DNA of 64,000 nucleotides, from the NCBI RefSeq assembly GCF_025950095.1, contig NZ_JAPDDR010000002.1, positions 372,001-436,000 on the forward strand. The letters are read 5' to 3'. The position numbers were made by a program, and so were the translations under genes. The first letter of the stretch is position 1. The number at the start of each line of letters is the position of its first letter. The stretch comes from Luteolibacter rhizosphaerae (GTDB lineage Bacteria; Verrucomicrobiota; Verrucomicrobiia; Verrucomicrobiales; Akkermansiaceae). Below the pieces are notes generated by a model. The model made no database searches and had not been told where the DNA came from. It worked only from the letters and a program-made list of their open reading frames with translations. Positions 1-8,122 of this stretch are shown here, piece by piece.

Positions 1-225
1 GTAGAGGCGGGTGAGCTCCGGTGAGTCTAGTAGTTGGGCGGCTTCGTCGAGGGCCTTGGCCTCGATGCGGCCGCCGCCGACGGTGCCGGAGAGCCGGCCA
101 TCCCGGGTGACGAGCATCTTGGCACCGGGATCCGCGGGGACGCTACCACGGGCGGCGGCGACGGTGACGAGGATCAGGTCGGTGCCGGATTCCTGGCAGC
201 GGAGGATGTCCTGCCAAGGGGTCAT
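1..225 (-). CDS. xdhC: XdhC/CoxI-type molybdenum cofactor chaperone, N-terminal part
   Basis: Only the first 75 residues are in the window; the gene runs off the left edge, so the Rossmann-like C-terminal domain is not seen. The protein begins MTPWQDILRCQ and shows two hallmarks of the XdhC/CoxI family, the run VAAARGSVPADPGAKM and the glycine loop GTVGGGRIEAKALDEA. Family members bind and deliver molybdenum cofactor to xanthine dehydrogenase, an enzyme that makes urate. That fits the uricase gene lying just upstream on the same strand, 155 bases away. The start is the ATG complementary to 223-225. An inverted-repeat element begins about 10 bases upstream of it, inside the expected leader. 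Confidence 0.85.
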   Translation of the reverse strand, partial: MTPWQDILRCQESGTDLILVTVAAARGSVPADPGAKMLVTRDGRLSGTVGGGRIEAKALDEAAQLLDSPELTRLY

Positions 226-235
226 GGAAGGGATG

Positions 236-358
236 AATGACGAATGCGGAATTTCCGAATGACGAATGGCGTGTGAGAAGAAGGTGTGGCTGGGGTTTGA
301 GTGCTCCTCCCCTTACTCAACACTTCATTCGGCATTCGGGAATTGGTCATTCGGCATT
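236..358. repeat. Imperfect inverted repeat, 33-bp arms, 57-bp centre
   Basis: Left arm 236-268 and right arm 326-358 are inverted copies matching at 27 of 33 positions. Each arm is built from heptads resembling GAATGAC (reverse GTCATTC). The 57-bp centre (269-325) has no gene. It fills most of the gap between the end of the uricase gene and the start of xdhC. The heptad logic resembles the 23-bp arms around the four-helix gene at 58097-58522, so this may be a gene-less relative of that element (inference). Confidence 0.7.
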
Positions 359-380
359 GGTTGTCGCGGCGAAGCATATC

Positions 381-1226
381 CTAGCGCGTGATCACGGCTT
401 CGATCTCGCCGTGGGGTTCGTCGGTGGGGAGGAGGACGGCCTTCTGGCCGGGGCGGCCGAGCTTGGTGAGGTCGAGGCCGAGGAAGTGGACGTTTGGCAT
501 CTTGAGCTCGATGCGGGAGAGCGAGGGGGCGCGGTCGATGGCCAGCGCTCCGATCTCGTAGAGCGTGCGCTGGACGGAGGGGCTGTAGGTGGTGGCGAAG
601 ATCTCGTGGGCGGCAGTGAGGACGGCGTCATCGGCACTGCAGAAGTCGGTGGCGGTGGGATCGAAGGTCCACTCCGCGGTGAGGCGGGTGGCGAAGACGC
701 GGTCGTTCGTGGGCGGCAGGGTAGTGAGCTCGCAGAGGTTGTAGCCTTCGAATCCGGATTGCGTGGTCTTCATCACCAGGTGGCCGCGGATGCCGGAACT
801 GAGGAGCGGCGCTTGCCCGCGGGTGAAGGAGCCGCGGGAGAATGGTTCGCCATTCGCGGCATGGGTGAAGGAGTGCGGGTGCGGCTGGCCGCCGATGAGC
901 ATGCGTTCCCATTTCCGCTCGCGCAGCTCGACCTCCACTCCGGCGAGGTGCGGATACTTGCCGAGGAAGTGCTCGCCGATGACCTCGGCGAAAGTGGTCC
1001 GGCAGGTTTCCAGATGATCGTGGGCGAGGAAATGGACCGTATTCTTCACCGTGTCCGTGGGGACGATCGAGCTGTTGTCATCGCTCAGGTAGGAGCCATC
1101 GAGCTCGCCCTGCAGGAGGACATCGGCCTCCAGTTCGCAGACCTCGTGACGGGTGTCATCGTGGCGGATGACTTTCATCACGCGGACACGGAACTTGCCG
1201 TAACGGTTGGATTCGAGCGTTGCCAC
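381..1226 (-). CDS. Urate oxidase (uricase), cofactor-free type
   Basis: The 281-residue product matches the length and pattern of uricase (PucL/UOX), which oxidises urate to 5-hydroxyisourate with O2 and no metal or flavin. Recognisable elements are NRYGKFRVRVMKV at residues 7-19, the active-site segment IVPTDTVKNTVHFLA with the conserved Thr, and the C-terminal PNVHFLGLDLTKLG region. The start is GTG at 1224-1226; no better ATG lies upstream in frame. It is divergent from the OHCU decarboxylase gene, with 31 bases between the two starts, so the promoters must lie inside or overlap the coding ends. The next step, 5-hydroxyisourate hydrolase, is not in the window. Confidence 0.9.
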   Translation of the reverse strand: MATLESNRYGKFRVRVMKVIRHDDTRHEVCELEADVLLQGELDGSYLSDDNSSIVPTDTVKNTVHFLAHDHLETCRTTFAEVIGEHFLGKYPHLAGVEVELRERKWERMLIGGQPHPHSFTHAANGEPFSRGSFTRGQAPLLSSGIRGHLVMKTTQSGFEGYNLCELTTLPPTNDRVFATRLTAEWTFDPTATDFCSADDAVLTAAHEIFATTYSPSVQRTLYEIGALAIDRAPSLSRIELKMPNVHFLGLDLTKLGRPGQKAVLLPTDEPHGEIEAVITR

Positions 1227-1257
1227 GGTTAGAGACAGTTGGGAAGGTTCAGGAGCA

Positions 1258-1773
1258 ATGGAAAGGCTATCGATCAGCGCGCTGAATGCGATGGAGAAAG
1301 AGGAATTCGTCGGGCATGTCGGCGGGGTCTACGAGCACTCCGCCTGGGTAGCCGATCGTGTGGCTGAGCAAAGGCCGTTCCAAGACCGCGCCCAGCTGAT
1401 CTCGGCGATGCGGCTGGTGGTGGAGACGGCAACCGATTGGAGGAAGCTGGAGCTGATCCGCGCGCACCCGGATCTGGCGGGAAAGCTGGCGCGGGCCGGG
1501 GGGCTGGGTGCGGAGTCCGCGCGCGAGCAGGCCGGGCTGGGGCTGGACCGCCTGAGCGACGATGAATTCGCGCGCTTCACCGACCTGAATACCCGCTACC
1601 GCGAGCGCTTCGGCTTTCCCTTCGTGATCTGCGTGCGCCTCACCGATAAGCCGGGGATCCTGCAATCCTTCGAGGCGCGGCTGGAGCATGGCGAGCGGGA
1701 GGAGATCGGCGAGGCGCTACGGCAGATCCATCACATCGCCCGGCTGCGGCTGGGCGATGCCGTGGAGGAGTAG
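1258..1773 (+). CDS. uraD: 2-oxo-4-hydroxy-4-carboxy-5-ureidoimidazoline (OHCU) decarboxylase
   Basis: This 171-residue protein has the OHCU decarboxylase signature. An N-terminal LNAMEKEEFVGHVGGVYEHS segment is followed by ELIRAHPDLAGKLA with the catalytic His, and then FPFVICVRL. The enzyme decarboxylates OHCU to S-allantoin, the last step of urate conversion. I chose the ATG at 1258 because family members begin a few residues before the LNA motif and because AGGAG/GGAAGG lies just upstream. An in-frame upstream start would overlap the divergent uricase gene. Together with uricase and xdhC it forms a small purine-degradation locus. Confidence 0.9.
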   Translation: MERLSISALNAMEKEEFVGHVGGVYEHSAWVADRVAEQRPFQDRAQLISAMRLVVETATDWRKLELIRAHPDLAGKLARAGGLGAESAREQAGLGLDRLSDDEFARFTDLNTRYRERFGFPFVICVRLTDKPGILQSFEARLEHGEREEIGEALRQIHHIARLRLGDAVEE

Positions 1774-2189
1774 GCCCCTACACGGCTGTGCGGGGAGATC
1801 ACGGAAACGCGTACTTGATCTCTGCGTGATATCCCGTATTCTACGGTTCGCTGACCCCTCCCCCCCCCATGAAAAGACGCATCTGTCTCGCATGGTTCGG
1901 CGATCTTGAATCGTCGGACTCTCTCTCCCGCAATAGGGCTACAAGCCCACGTGCCGCCGGTGCCGTGGCGCCGGAGCCAACCACGGCGCTGCCGAAGAGC
2001 CGTGAACGAAGCGCGGTGGCGCGACGCGAGAGCCGGAAGTCCTGATGCCCCTAGGGCGCGGGAATTGCGGGCTGCTAGAGTTACTCGGGCGGACTAAAGT
2101 TGTCCGGTTGGGAAGAAGGCAGTCAGCCGGACCTCTTCGCTTCGCGAAGTTCGCGCTCCCGGGGGGCGCGAGACGCACCCTCTCCTTGA
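1774..2189. other. Gene-free stretch of 416 bases
   Basis: I see no convincing gene here. It lies between the end of uraD and the end of the metallo-beta-lactamase gene. It has a run of nine C at about 1861-1869 and a hairpin with 7-bp arms GCCGTGG (1962-1968) and CCACGGC (1981-1987). The short open frames inside have no recognisable protein character. The stretch may include the terminators of the two convergent genes, but none is clear. Confidence 0.5.
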
Positions 2190-3560
2190 TTACTCGCCGA
2201 TGCGGTAATCGACGCCGGGCTCGGGGATGATGGCCTCGGTGGAGGGCAGCTTCTCGCGGAGCTGGTCCTTGAACCATGCGCTGGCCCTCGGATCGCCGTG
2301 GACCAGGAAGGCCTTCTTGGGCCTCACCTTCAGGATGTATTCCAAGAGCGCGTCGCGGGTGGCGTGGCCGCTGAAGTCGAAGATTTCCATCTCGCAGCGG
2401 CGCACCACGGGCGGCTTGGCGGAGTCGAGCACCACCTTGTCCCCCTGCTGGCCCACGCGGATGTGGCCTGCCGGAGAATCCGGATCGGCGTAACCCACGA
2501 AGTGGATCGCGTTCTTCGCGTTCTCCAGGAAGCCGGCTTGGGCGAATTGGTTCGAGACCGTGTTCTCGCTCATCATGCCGCTGGAGAGGCAGTAGATGGC
2601 GCCGGGCTGCATGGGGATGGGGCCCTTGCGCTTCTTGGTGCCGGCCTCCAGCTCCATGTCTTCGAGGATGCGGAAGCTATCGTCGCTGCGGCGGGTGCGG
2701 CCCTTCGAATACTTGTCGTAGATCACCGTCATCTTGGTGCTCAGGCCGCCGATGAAGACCGGGGTCTTCTTCGGGATCAGCCCGCGCTTCTTGAAGCGGT
2801 GGATCATGGTCAGGACTTCCTGCGTCTTGCCCATGGCGAAGACAGGGACGAGCACGGAGCCGCGGCGCTGGATCACGCGGGAGAGGGCCTCCGCGAAGCG
2901 CAGTTCCTCATCCTCCCGGGTGTAGTCCGGGCGGCGGGCGCTATCCCCGCGGGTGGTCTCGATGATCAGGGCATCGACATGATCTTCCGGGAAGATCGCG
3001 CCCTTGATCAGAGTGGAGTCCTCGAAATTCACGTCGCCGGTGTACATCACGCGGTGCCCGTTGCACTGCATGGTGATGCCGGTGGAGCCGAGCACGTGGC
3101 CGGCATCGTGGAAGGTGGCGCGGACGTGGCCCTCCGGATCGAGGTCGAAGGGGCGCTCGATCCCGCGGGTCTCGAAGTGGCGCTCCAGCTCGTCCAGATC
3201 GCGGTGGGTGAAGAGGGGATACTCCGCGATGCCCAGCTCGACGCGCTTGGACTGCATCACGTTCACGGAATTGTGGAGCATGGCCGTGGCGAGTTCCGCG
3301 GCGGCGGGCGAGAAGAAGGCCTTCGCCTGTGGCTGGCGATTCAGCAGTACGGGCAGGGAGCCGATGTGGTCGAGATGCGCGTGGGTCACCACCACCGAGT
3401 CGATCGAGCCATCCTCAAGCTGGTCGTAGCGGGGCAGGCCTTCGAGGCCGTCGTGCTTCGGGTGGAGTCCGGCATCGAGTACGATCCGGGCGCTTCCGGT
3501 GTCGAGCAGGTAGGAATTCGCGCCGATTTCGGCACTGCGGCAAAGGCTACGGAACAGCAT
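2190..3560 (-). CDS. Metallo-beta-lactamase / beta-CASP RNA-processing exonuclease
   Basis: This 456-residue protein combines an N-terminal metallo-beta-lactamase fold with a beta-CASP insertion, the architecture of Ysh1/CPSF73-like bacterial RNA nucleases. Visible zinc ligands are HAHLDH at residues 60-65, H in DAGHVLGS, D in YTGDVNFED and the C-terminal H in FLVHGDPRA. Later beta-CASP signatures are IETTRGD, PVFAMGKTQEV, SSGMMSENT and DFSGHATRD. It should act in the cytoplasm on RNA (family knowledge). The ATG at 3560 fits the usual N-terminus (RS..AEIGANSYLLD); an in-frame ATG at 3587 would add nine residues. It is the last gene of a minus-strand run with DUF3160 and peroxiredoxin. Confidence 0.85.
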   Translation of the reverse strand: MLFRSLCRSAEIGANSYLLDTGSARIVLDAGLHPKHDGLEGLPRYDQLEDGSIDSVVVTHAHLDHIGSLPVLLNRQPQAKAFFSPAAAELATAMLHNSVNVMQSKRVELGIAEYPLFTHRDLDELERHFETRGIERPFDLDPEGHVRATFHDAGHVLGSTGITMQCNGHRVMYTGDVNFEDSTLIKGAIFPEDHVDALIIETTRGDSARRPDYTREDEELRFAEALSRVIQRRGSVLVPVFAMGKTQEVLTMIHRFKKRGLIPKKTPVFIGGLSTKMTVIYDKYSKGRTRRSDDSFRILEDMELEAGTKKRKGPIPMQPGAIYCLSSGMMSENTVSNQFAQAGFLENAKNAIHFVGYADPDSPAGHIRVGQQGDKVVLDSAKPPVVRRCEMEIFDFSGHATRDALLEYILKVRPKKAFLVHGDPRASAWFKDQLREKLPSTEAIIPEPGVDYRIGE

Positions 3561-3620
3561 TCTCAAACGTGTGGGCCCGCTGACCATGGGGGCGGGGGCG
3601 GAAATGTCGAATGCTGATTT

Positions 3621-5699
3621 TCAGCGGGATTTGTAGAGGCGGGCCCGGGCTTGGTCAGATTCCGCGGCGATGTGGGCCCCGACGATGGGGGCGCTCCAAG
3701 CGGGCCACGGGGACTTTTCGGACTCCGCTTGCCAGGTCTTCAGGGGCAGGACGGCGGGGCGGGGGACATCCCGATAGGCGTAGACAGCGCCTCGGCAGAG
3801 GACTTCCTTGCCATCCGGAGCGGGGTAGCGGACGAGCAGGAGCCGCGGGCGGGCGGTGGCGGCGTGGAGAACATCGACCCCTATCCCGTCCTCGGTGGAG
3901 GCGTAGCGAGCGATGCGCGGGGCATTGTCCTCCGGGTGCAAGTAGCTATTGCCTTGGTAGAACATGATCCGCGCTAACTCGTAGCCGTAGGACTGGATGA
4001 AGATCTCTTCTTCCTCGGTCCACGGGCTGCCCGCGAGCTGGCGCTCGGCCATGGCTTCGAGGCGGATGGACAGCATGGCGAGTTTCCACAGGCTGGTGCC
4101 GAGCTCGTCCGGGGTAGCGAGGACCTCCTTTTGCAGGGTGGCCACGGCGAGGGGATCATCCGCCCAGTAGCGCTTCAGGAGCTCCTCGAGTTGGGAGGCG
4201 AGATCATCGAAGAGCTTCTGGGTGGAGCCTTCGAATCCCAAGAAATCCTTGTGATCGAAGATGGCCGGGAAGAGACGCGAGAGCAGCTCTTGCTGAGGTT
4301 GGATCGCATTCAAGCCCGGGATGTAGGCCGCCTCGTCCTTCAGAGAGCGCAGGGCCTGCGGGAGCGCTTCGAGCCGGAAGGCGGCTGCGTCTACCGAGGC
4401 TAGCTTGAGAGCGGGGATGGCCGAGTAGTAGGTGGCGCGGGCTTCTGCCGCGGCGCCCAGCTTTTGGAAGAACTTCGGGACGGGCTCCACGAATCCCGGC
4501 TGCTCCCGGCCTTCACCTGCGAAGATGGCGTCCTCCCGGCTGGAGAGCTGGAGGGCGTAGCGATATTCGGCCCACGAGCCGAGGGTAGTATTGAGCTGCT
4601 TGCGCTGCCATGCCTCTGATTTCATAAAGGTGGGCGAGCGGGGATCCGGGGCGACATTGAGTTCTTGCAGGGCGCGGAAAAACGCACCCGGCAGATGGCG
4701 GCCCTCGCGCTTGGCGTGCTTCAGCAAGCGCTCATCCAAAGCCGCGGTGGCGAGGGGATTGCCGAGCGCGGCGGCCACGATCATCGGGGCTTGCCCGGCC
4801 TCCCCGGTTTTGAGCAGGGCGCGGGCGGCGTCGCTACCGAAGGGGACCTGCACCTCCATGAAGCGTCCCAAGCGGGGATCGCGGATCTTCAGGTGGGACC
4901 GGACAGATTCGAGATTCCAATCCTGACTGCGGATCAACCGGGCGTCGCGGCCATCGAAGTTATCGAAGAAACCGGGGTGCTCCGTGTCGCCCGGCGGCCA
5001 AGTGAAAGCGAGTGTGAGGGCGGGATCGGTCCGCCCCACGGCGAGGGCGAGGTGCTCGACCATCGAGGCAAGCGCTTCCTCGTGCGAATCGATCTGCATC
5101 TCCTGCAGCCATTTGCGGCAGCGGTAGTAGCGCTGCATCGCTGGATTGCCGTTGCCGTAGGATCCGGGATCGAAAAGGGGATAGGCGACGTATTCCGGAG
5201 TGAGCTTGTCGGACTCCAGCCATGCGGGCCCGCGCCGGCCTTGGTAGGACTCGACGCGTGTCACCTCGGCCATGACTTCGTCCGCTTCCTCCTGGGACAG
5301 GCCTTCCGGGAGATGGCCGGTGAGCAGGCGCTGCGCGCAGGCGAGGGTCAGGCGGGCATGGCGCAGGCCCTCCCGGGCTGCGGGCGTTTCTTCCAGCGGT
5401 GCTGCGGGCAGATTCCGCCACATCGCGGGCAGGCCTCTCCGCAGCGAGCCCATGATCGCCAGCTCCTCCCGCGACATGGATTCCTCGAAGACGCGGCCCC
5501 AGACCATCAGCAAGCTATCGCTGGTGATGAAGACGGGTCGGGTGGAATCGATGTAGGAGGAGAAGCCTTGGCGCAGCGGCTGATCGAGGATCACGAAGCC
5601 ATTCGCCTCCAGCTTGGCCACTGCCTCCGGGGAGGGCTCCATCGCGGGCGTGCGAGCGGAGACGCTGGCGCAGAGGCATAGCCCGAGGATCCACTTCAT
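3621..5699 (-). CDS. Secreted DUF3160-type protein
   Basis: The product has 692 residues and a short signal peptide (MKWILGLCLCASVSA). The segment NGFVILDQPL...YIDSTRPVFITSDSLLMVWGRVFEESM matches my memory of the DUF3160 family, large secreted or lipid-anchored proteins of unknown function. The rest is mostly helical, without catalytic motifs I can name. It sits 60 bases upstream of the beta-CASP nuclease gene and about 60 bases downstream of the peroxiredoxin gene on the same strand, so the three may be co-transcribed. A functional link is not evident. Family assignment is moderate; function is unknown. Confidence 0.7.
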   Translation of the reverse strand: MKWILGLCLCASVSARTPAMEPSPEAVAKLEANGFVILDQPLRQGFSSYIDSTRPVFITSDSLLMVWGRVFEESMSREELAIMGSLRRGLPAMWRNLPAAPLEETPAAREGLRHARLTLACAQRLLTGHLPEGLSQEEADEVMAEVTRVESYQGRRGPAWLESDKLTPEYVAYPLFDPGSYGNGNPAMQRYYRCRKWLQEMQIDSHEEALASMVEHLALAVGRTDPALTLAFTWPPGDTEHPGFFDNFDGRDARLIRSQDWNLESVRSHLKIRDPRLGRFMEVQVPFGSDAARALLKTGEAGQAPMIVAAALGNPLATAALDERLLKHAKREGRHLPGAFFRALQELNVAPDPRSPTFMKSEAWQRKQLNTTLGSWAEYRYALQLSSREDAIFAGEGREQPGFVEPVPKFFQKLGAAAEARATYYSAIPALKLASVDAAAFRLEALPQALRSLKDEAAYIPGLNAIQPQQELLSRLFPAIFDHKDFLGFEGSTQKLFDDLASQLEELLKRYWADDPLAVATLQKEVLATPDELGTSLWKLAMLSIRLEAMAERQLAGSPWTEEEEIFIQSYGYELARIMFYQGNSYLHPEDNAPRIARYASTEDGIGVDVLHAATARPRLLLVRYPAPDGKEVLCRGAVYAYRDVPRPAVLPLKTWQAESEKSPWPAWSAPIVGAHIAAESDQARARLYKSR

Positions 5700-5759
5700 G
5701 ATGACATGACATCATGAGGGGCTGGGGTGGGGCAAGAAGGGTGGTGGAGATCTGAAGGC

Positions 5760-6266
5760 TCAGCCTGCCTTCTCCAGCTCCTTCAGCACATCCGCGGCTT
5801 GCTGGTCGGTGGAGGCTTCGAGGTCGCGCCAGACGAGCTTGCCGTCCTTGAAGAGGAAGGCCTGCCGCTTGGCGAAGCCGGCGGCGTGCGGGACACCGAA
5901 GGCGTCGGCGACCTTCGCCTCCTTGTCGGCGAGCAGGGTGAAGGGGAGCTTGTATTTGTCCTTGAAGGCCTTCTGGGCTTCCACGGTGTCCATGCTGGCT
6001 CCGTAGATCTTCACGCCCTTGTCGGTCATGGTGGCGTAGGCATCGCGCAGGGAGCAGGCCTGCTTGGTGCAGCCGGGGGTATCGGCCTTCGGGTAGAAGT
6101 AGACGAGGGTCCAGCCCTTGGCCCCGTCCTCGGCCAGCTTCACGTCCTTGCCGTCCTGATCCTTCGCGGTCACGGCGGGGAGGGCGGCACCGGTATCGAT
6201 CGGCTCGGCGGAGAGAGAGGCGATGGCAATTCCGGCGGCGGCGGCGAGAAGTCGCAAAGGATTCAT
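5760..6266 (-). CDS. Peroxiredoxin of the BCP/PrxQ type, exported
   Basis: A 168-residue thioredoxin-fold peroxidase. An N-terminal hydrophobic segment (LLAAAAGIAIASLSA) suggests export. The catalytic region YFYPKADTPGCTKQAC carries the peroxidatic Cys66 and a resolving Cys71 five residues later, the arrangement of atypical 2-Cys PrxQ/BCP enzymes that reduce hydroperoxides with thiols. I chose the ATG at 6266, which gives a normal signal peptide; an in-frame ATG at 6302 would add an unlikely leader. It heads a minus-strand run with the DUF3160 and beta-CASP genes. Its 5' region faces the tRNA-Met gene and contains a strong GC hairpin at 6331-6362. Confidence 0.9.
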   Translation of the reverse strand: MNPLRLLAAAAGIAIASLSAEPIDTGAALPAVTAKDQDGKDVKLAEDGAKGWTLVYFYPKADTPGCTKQACSLRDAYATMTDKGVKIYGASMDTVEAQKAFKDKYKLPFTLLADKEAKVADAFGVPHAAGFAKRQAFLFKDGKLVWRDLEASTDQQAADVLKELEKAG

Positions 6267-6330
6267 GGGGCCTGAGGTTGCCATCGGAAATCGCGACCGC
6301 AAGGGAACGATTTTTCAATGGACAGAAGCG

Positions 6331-6362
6331 GCGGGCGGGGCTAGAGCCTTCGCCCCGCCCGC
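6331..6362. other. Perfect 11-bp GC hairpin between prx and tRNA-Met
   Basis: Arms GCGGGCGGGGC (6331-6341) and GCCCCGCCCGC (6352-6362) are perfectly complementary around a 10-base loop. No T-run follows directly on either strand, so it is not a standard terminator. It lies upstream of both the peroxiredoxin gene and the tRNA. Confidence 0.6.
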
Positions 6363-6386
6363 AAGGGCAGGAGTAAATTTGGTAAC

Positions 6387-6461
<75 letters not shown>

Positions 6462-6574
6462 AATCTTTTTCCCCGCCGCCGGAGCGTTCCGGAGTGGCGA
6501 TCCCCGCAGAAGGCGTTTTCGCGGGACTTCGTGAAGCCGCGGTGATGGCTGTCTTCTATCGCGCGGTGCTTCCG

Positions 6575-6617
6575 TCTCGTCTTGTCCATTTCCCTAGGGG
6601 GGTGACACGAGATGAGA
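6575..6617 (+). repeat. CCTAGGGG palindrome, family 1, copy 1
   Basis: A 43-bp palindrome: arm TCTCGTCTTGTC..., centre CCCTAGGGGGG, arm ...ACACGAGATGAGA. The arms pair if G-U is allowed. It is the same 43-bp unit as 7051-7093 and 7149-7191, which are in the opposite orientation. Confidence 0.75.
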
Positions 6618-6649
6618 AGATCGCTTCCTGACCTCGGATCAAGGATCCC

Positions 6650-6695
6650 CGTCCCGTCCGTCCCACTAGCCTAGGGGAGTGGGACGGACGGGACG
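6650..6695. repeat. CCTAGGGG palindrome, family 2, copy 1
   Basis: The 18-bp arms are perfectly complementary (GTCCCGTCCGTCCCACT at 6651-6667 plus one flanking C-G pair), around the loop AGCCTAGGGG. The sequence differs from family 1 but the CCTAGGGG centre is the same. Confidence 0.8.
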
Positions 6696-6885
6696 AAGCG
6701 GGGAGTCGCGCGGCGGCAGAAGGTGGGTGGCGTGAAAGCGGAAGTGGTGGCAGGGAGGGAGTGGTAAGTAACTATTATATCTTCTTCTCTCTCTTCTCCT
6801 CACTCCTCCTGCCTTCCCCTGTGAACCGCGTTACGGCGAAAGCAGCCGCGCCATGACGAACGTGTCTCCCTTTTCCCGTGCCCAT

Positions 6886-6939
6886 GCTCTGTCCCGTCCG
6901 TCCCAACCCCCTAGGGGAGTGGGACGGACGGGACAGAGC
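6886..6939. repeat. CCTAGGGG palindrome, family 2, copy 2
   Basis: The 20-bp arms are perfect: GCTCTGTCCCGTCCGTCCCA at 6886-6905 and its complement at 6920-6939. The centre is ACCCCCTAGGGGAG. The core GTCCCGTCCGTCCCA is identical to the copy at 6650-6695. The outer bases differ yet still pair. Confidence 0.8.
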
Positions 6940-7050
6940 GGATGGGAGAGATCGCGGGTAGCGGGCAGTGACGATGGCGCGATAAGGACGTGGAGGATCG
7001 ATTCTCCTCTCTTCTGCGCGACCTGCTCCGTCCCCTCCCACGCCGATCCC

Positions 7051-7093
7051 TCTCATCTCGTCTCCCCCCCCTAGGGAAATGAACAAGACGAGA
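7051..7093 (-). repeat. CCTAGGGG palindrome, family 1, copy 2 (inverted)
   Basis: Read on the minus strand this 43-bp unit closely matches 6575-6617: TCTCGTCTTGTTCATTTCCC, then TAGGGGGGGG, then AGACGAGATGAGA. Arm substitutions preserve pairing. Confidence 0.75.
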
Positions 7094-7148
7094 CCGTCTG
7101 AAGCATCCTGCTGCACTGCCCGGTTCACGGTGCAGGCGCACCCGATCG

Positions 7149-7191
7149 TCTCGTCTCGACTCACCCCCCTAGGGAAATGAGCGAGATGAGA
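7149..7191 (-). repeat. CCTAGGGG palindrome, family 1, copy 3 (inverted)
   Basis: The 43-bp unit on the minus strand reads TCTCATCTCGCTCATTTCCC, then TAGGGGGGTGAG, then TCGAGACGAGA. It has the same layout as the other two family 1 copies. Several changes in one arm are matched in the other. Confidence 0.75.
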
Positions 7192-7476
7192 AGGCCCGCC
7201 CAGTCGCGGCCGGATCGGCGTGCTTTCCGGGTGGGGAGGGTGAATTTTTCTTTCCGGGCGGATTCTGGTGGTTGGGGCCCCCGCGTGACTCCGGGAGGCG
7301 GATTTGTGGGGAAAGCTTGGCCGCCGGAAGGGACGGACGAAGTCGTAAGGATCTGAGGAGAGGGACTTTGAGGGGCTTGGAAGCAGATCCCGGAGCCGAT
7401 TGGATCGCTGGAAATTCTCTAAAAAATCAGGGTTCCTGAACGATTTTCGGGGCGTAAAATTTTCTCGAAATAGGAC

Positions 7477-7504
7477 TTGCCAGCTTGGTCGCGATCCCTA
7501 GATT
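7477..7504 (+). promoter_or_regulatory. Candidate sigma70-type promoter for the str-S10-spc array
   Basis: TTGCCA (7477-7482, five of six matches to the -35 consensus) and TAGATT (7499-7504, four of six to the -10) are 16 bases apart. An A/T-rich tract lies just upstream (about 7418-7475, including CTAAAAAATC and GTAAAATTTTC), possibly an UP element. Transcription would start near 7511 and give a leader of about 160 bases before rpsL. This is a pattern match only. Confidence 0.4.
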
Positions 7505-7671
7505 CGCCGCCCCACATCGCCACCCGTTCCCGGCACAAATGCCACGCGGGCGGCTTCATTCTCCAAACACTATCGGGTGCAGCTCCGGATAACAGGCTCC
7601 TGCGAGGGATTTATCGCTCGCTTCCTGCCCGGTACTGCCCTTGAGCGAAAACCGAACCACGCAGGAATCCA

Positions 7672-8085
7672 ATGCCGACCATCAATCAGCTCGTCCGTAA
7701 AGGACGGCAGACTCCGATCGAGAAATCGAAGTCTCCGGCCATGGCCAATTGCCCGCAACGCCGCGGCGTTTGCCTCCAGGTCATGACCCGCACGCCGAAG
7801 AAGCCGAACTCGGCTCTCCGGAAAGTGGCAAAGGTCCGCCTTACCAACGGTTACGAAGTCATCGCCTACATCGGCGGTGAGGGCCACAACCTCCAGGAGC
7901 ACTCCATCGTGCTGGTGCGCGGCGGCCGTGTGAAAGACCTTCCGGGTGTCCGTTACCACATCGTCCGTGGTTCGCTCGATACCCTCGGCGTGGACAAGCG
8001 CCGCCAGAGCCGCTCGAAGTACGGCGCCAAGCGTCCGAAGCCGGGTCAGGCCGCTGCTCCTGCCAAGGGTGGCAAGAAGAAGTAA
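7672..8085 (+). CDS. rpsL: 30S ribosomal protein S12
   Basis: S12 lies in the decoding centre and helps monitor codon-anticodon pairing. The 137-residue protein is unmistakable: [12 protein letters not shown] at the start, the [11 protein letters not shown] loop at residues 41-51 and [10 protein letters not shown] near residue 88. The lysines where streptomycin-resistance substitutions usually occur (loops TPKK and VKDLPG) are wild type. The C-terminus is about a dozen residues longer than the E. coli protein, with a Pro/Ala/Lys tail. GCAGGAA precedes the ATG. It is the first gene of the ribosomal array, 37 bases before rpsG. Confidence 0.98.
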   Translation: MPTINQLVRKGRQTPIEKSKSPAMANCPQRRGVCLQVMTRTPKKPNSALRKVAKVRLTNGYEVIAYIGGEGHNLQEHSIVLVRGGRVKDLPGVRYHIVRGSLDTLGVDKRRQSRSKYGAKRPKPGQAAAPAKGGKKK

Positions 8086-8122
8086 TCCCGCTTCGAAAGC
8101 TTCATTCTAATCCTTTCCGACC

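Larger units (their letters stand above)
6462..7671. other. Gene-free 1.2-kb stretch with palindromic repeats, upstream of rpsL
   Basis: No credible protein gene is present. Its first 730 bases hold five short palindromes that share a CCTAGGGG centre (listed separately). Its last 240 bases hold an AT-richer tract and a plausible promoter for the ribosomal operon. The remainder shows no other feature I can support. Confidence 0.7.

Noticed and set aside
6575-7191. Possible CRISPR array
   Set aside because: Repeats are palindromic, fall in two families, occur in both orientations and at irregular spacing; no cas genes are near.
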